This document shows, piece after piece, positions 62,095 to 64,000 of a stretch of 64,000 bases of DNA (the stretch's first letter is position 1; every line of letters begins with the position of its first letter). Under the pieces are notes generated by a model. It had not been told where the DNA came from, did not search any database, and saw only the letters and a program-made list of their open reading frames with translations. This DNA is from a bacterium. GTDB lineage: Bacteria; Planctomycetota; SZUA-567. Both the position numbers and the translations under genes were made by a program. Location: the NCBI GenBank assembly GCA_003245715.1, contig QKCJ01000011.1:1-64000 (forward strand), read 5' to 3'.

Positions 62095-64000
62095 TTGAAG
62101 ATCCTTTATATATATATTGTTGTAGTGCTGCTGCTGGCGTTTGTCGCCGGGCCGGGTCGGTTATCGCAGGATGTTCTGGCTGGTGAGAGGCAGGATTATC
62201 AGCGGCGGGTGCTTGGGGTATACAGCGGCAAGGTTGAAACCTGGGAGTGGTCTAATCTGCATCAGTTTGTGGAGATGCCGGTCAACCGTCTGGGTCTGGT
62301 TATGGACTCATACGCTGTTGAGGACAACGCGTTACCTGATTACCGCAAGTACCGGGCGATTCTGGTCTGGTTTGATGCAAAGGATTTTCCGGCGTACAGG
62401 AAATATCTGAATTGGCTGGCGGAGGCGGCGCGTGCGGGGGTGAGGATTGTCGCCTTTGACGGGCTTGGCGTTGAGGGGGTGGCTTCGCAGGAGGAGCTTG
62501 AACCTGTTCTGAAAGAACTCGGAATCGAATTCGGCGGCGGCGAGGAAGTAATCAATCCTTTCACAGTCAAGTATGACGTAATCAATAAAGACGCTTTTGG
62601 CTATGAGGTCAGTACGCCTTCAGACCGTTATGCCTATCAGGATCTGAAACTTAAGAAAGACGAGACCGGTTTGAAACCGTGGCTGCTTGTCAGGCGCACC
62701 GATGTCAAGGATTCTGATGCTTTGGCGATAGCAGCCGGCAGCAAGGGCGGATTTATTGCCAAGGCGGAATTCACGCATCGCCAGTTCAGCTCACCGATTT
62801 ATCAGATCAAATGGTTTCTCAATCCGTTTATGTTTCTCGACGAAGCGCTTGGAACCAGAGGCGAGCCGCGACCGGATGTGACGACCTACTTTGGCAGCCG
62901 TGGCGGCTACAGCCATATTGATGGTGACGGGATGGTAAACATGGTGCAGGATATCCCCGGCAAGGACAAGAGTGCGTGTGCGGTACTTTATAACCGGATA
63001 CTTACAAAATTCCCGGTACCGGTGGGAGTCAGTTATGTTGCAGTGCGCCTTACCAGTGACGGCGGGATAACGCCAGAATTTCTGGAGCTGTTTAAGAAAG
63101 TGATGGCGCGCAGCAATGTGATTCCGGCGGCACATGGTTATACGCATACAATGGTCTGGGCGCAGAATAAGATCGGGATTCCGGTAAAGGGTTATAAGTA
63201 TGACCGCGAGAAAGAACTGACGGGCGCGCTTGAGATGGTGACGAAGCTGACCTGTCCTCCGGACAAGAGTGCGGAGATCTTTTACTGGACGGGTGATTGT
63301 GTGCCGATGGAGGCGGATCTGAAGGTTTTATATGATGCGGGGAAGCTTAATATAAATGGTGGCGACCCGCGTTACGATCAGTTGTATGACAGTGTGAGCA
63401 ATATCTGCAGTCTGAGTCGGCAGGTGGGTAAGTACCGCCAGATTTATTCTTCAGGCTCGAATGAATTTTTGTACACCGATGGCTGGACGGAGAATTTCGG
63501 CGGCTTTGCCAATGTGATAAAAACCTTTGAGCGCTCGGCAAGCCCTCGTTATTTGCCGGTTGATATTTATTATCATGTTTATCTCTGCGAGCGGCAGGCG
63601 GGGGTACGGTCGCTGATGAGTGTTTATGAATGGGCGCTTAAGCAGGGGTTGTGCTGGCTGAGTCCGAATGAATATGTCCGTGCGGTGATGTCGTTTGATA
63701 AAATCCGGACAGCGAAAAAAGCTGATGGCGGTTATGAGATCCGAAATTACAGCGATCTTCAGACAATCCGTTTTGATGAGGCCGGGCATGTTGACATGGC
63801 TAAGAGTAAAAACGTTCTCGGTTATACCGAATTTGCCGGATCGACCTATGTCTCGCTTCTGCCGGGCGAGGTGGCTGAGATTTATCTGAGCGAGAGTGAA
63901 GGCGGGAAGCTGTATATGAAGCGCAGCACCTCAAAGCTTAAAGACATTAACATGGGGCAGGATAAATTCAGCGCGAGTGTGCGGATATATGGTGCGGGTT
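62095..64000 (+). CDS. PelA-like exopolysaccharide deacetylase/hydrolase (partial, 3' end outside)
   Basis: About 635 codons are visible, open to the window edge. TTG start, with GGAGAAAG 8 nt upstream. An N-terminal hydrophobic segment (~5-20) signals export. Residues ~263-279 read FGSRGGYSHIDGDG and ~343-355 read PAAHGYTHTMVW. In PelA the SHIDGDG line carries the deacetylase metal Asp/His pair, and HxxxH is the CE4-type second ligand set (His347 and His351). The N-terminal ~250 residues would match the PelA hydrolase-like region. It would trim and deacetylate Pel-type polysaccharide in the periplasm; the rest of a pel operon should follow beyond 64000. Confidence 0.65.
   Translation, partial: MKILYIYIVVVLLLAFVAGPGRLSQDVLAGERQDYQRRVLGVYSGKVETWEWSNLHQFVEMPVNRLGLVMDSYAVEDNALPDYRKYRAILVWFDAKDFPAYRKYLNWLAEAARAGVRIVAFDGLGVEGVASQEELEPVLKELGIEFGGGEEVINPFTVKYDVINKDAFGYEVSTPSDRYAYQDLKLKKDETGLKPWLLVRRTDVKDSDALAIAAGSKGGFIAKAEFTHRQFSSPIYQIKWFLNPFMFLDEALGTRGEPRPDVTTYFGSRGGYSHIDGDGMVNMVQDIPGKDKSACAVLYNRILTKFPVPVGVSYVAVRLTSDGGITPEFLELFKKVMARSNVIPAAHGYTHTMVWAQNKIGIPVKGYKYDREKELTGALEMVTKLTCPPDKSAEIFYWTGDCVPMEADLKVLYDAGKLNINGGDPRYDQLYDSVSNICSLSRQVGKYRQIYSSGSNEFLYTDGWTENFGGFANVIKTFERSASPRYLPVDIYYHVYLCERQAGVRSLMSVYEWALKQGLCWLSPNEYVRAVMSFDKIRTAKKADGGYEIRNYSDLQTIRFDEAGHVDMAKSKNVLGYTEFAGSTYVSLLPGEVAEIYLSESEGGKLYMKRSTSKLKDINMGQDKFSASVRIYGAG

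Noticed and set aside
1-64000. tRNA, rRNA, CRISPR array, insertion sequence or prophage
   Set aside because: No cloverleaf, repeat-spacer pattern, transposase or phage gene was recognised on reading both strands; a covariance or transposase search would be the decisive check.

Overview
The window looks like ordinary chromosome of a free-living diderm (Gram-negative) bacterium with moderate GC and AT-rich intergenic regions. It carries ADP-heptose epimerase (LPS core), type IV pilus/type II secretion ATPases, many signal-peptide proteins, GatB (indirect Gln/Asn-tRNA synthesis) and a PelA-like exopolysaccharide deacetylase. Large exported HEAT, DUF3857, PKD and Ig-like proteins beside a type IV pilus cluster would fit the PVC group (e.g. 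Lentisphaerota) or a deep lineage such as Riflebacteria. That placement is inference only: there is no rRNA, and I found no tRNA, CRISPR array, insertion sequence or prophage.

Layout. 0-3.7 kb: exported HEAT-repeat protein behind a tandemly repeated leader. 3.7-7 kb: hybrid sensor kinase. 7.0-13.4 kb: tight five-gene run (FabZ-like dehydratase, Memo-like AmmeMemoRadiSam B, exported DUF3857/transglutaminase-like protein, Cys-rich YkgJ/DUF3109-like protein, 5-formyl-THF cyclo-ligase). 13.4-21.5 kb: flavodoxin-type reductase, two kinase/receiver proteins, alpha/beta hydrolase, HDOD protein and a 703-residue coiled-coil protein. 21.6-23.3 kb: HU-like protein and a solute-binding protein. 23.3-29.4 kb (minus): pilB-like, pilT, pilB-like, gspF/pilC. 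29.7-34.5 kb: solo kinase, M50-like membrane protease with C-terminal repeats, HtpG. 34.7-35.5 kb: two paralogous mini zinc proteins with matching promoter architecture. 35.5-46 kb: metabolism (methyltransferase, HisD, NAD(P)HX epimerase, PanD, small DMT transporter, HldD, FolD, GatB). 44.7-47.7 kb: exported protein interrupted by an in-frame TGA, a TPR membrane protein, and a convergent gap with a strong ncRNA candidate. 48-51 kb: exported Ig-like/TPR protein. 51-58.6 kb: serine acetyltransferase, FetAB-like exporter, bioF-bioH-bioC, membrane protein, QueE, ribosomal protein bL28. 58.9-64 kb: DmeF-type cation exporter, PKD protein, and the start of a PelA-like gene running off the window.

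Functional themes are surface and motility (pilus, Pel-like polysaccharide, LPS heptose, exported repeat proteins), dense phospho-signalling (four kinases, one HDOD protein) and cofactor supply (folate, biotin, pantothenate, queuosine, NAD repair). Most worth a second look: the in-frame TGA at 46023 followed at once by a SECIS-like hairpin and 78 more codons; the ~365-nt minus-strand ncRNA at 47342-47707 with two copies of a 20-nt core in unrelated stems; and the duplicated mini zinc proteins with co-conserved palindromes.
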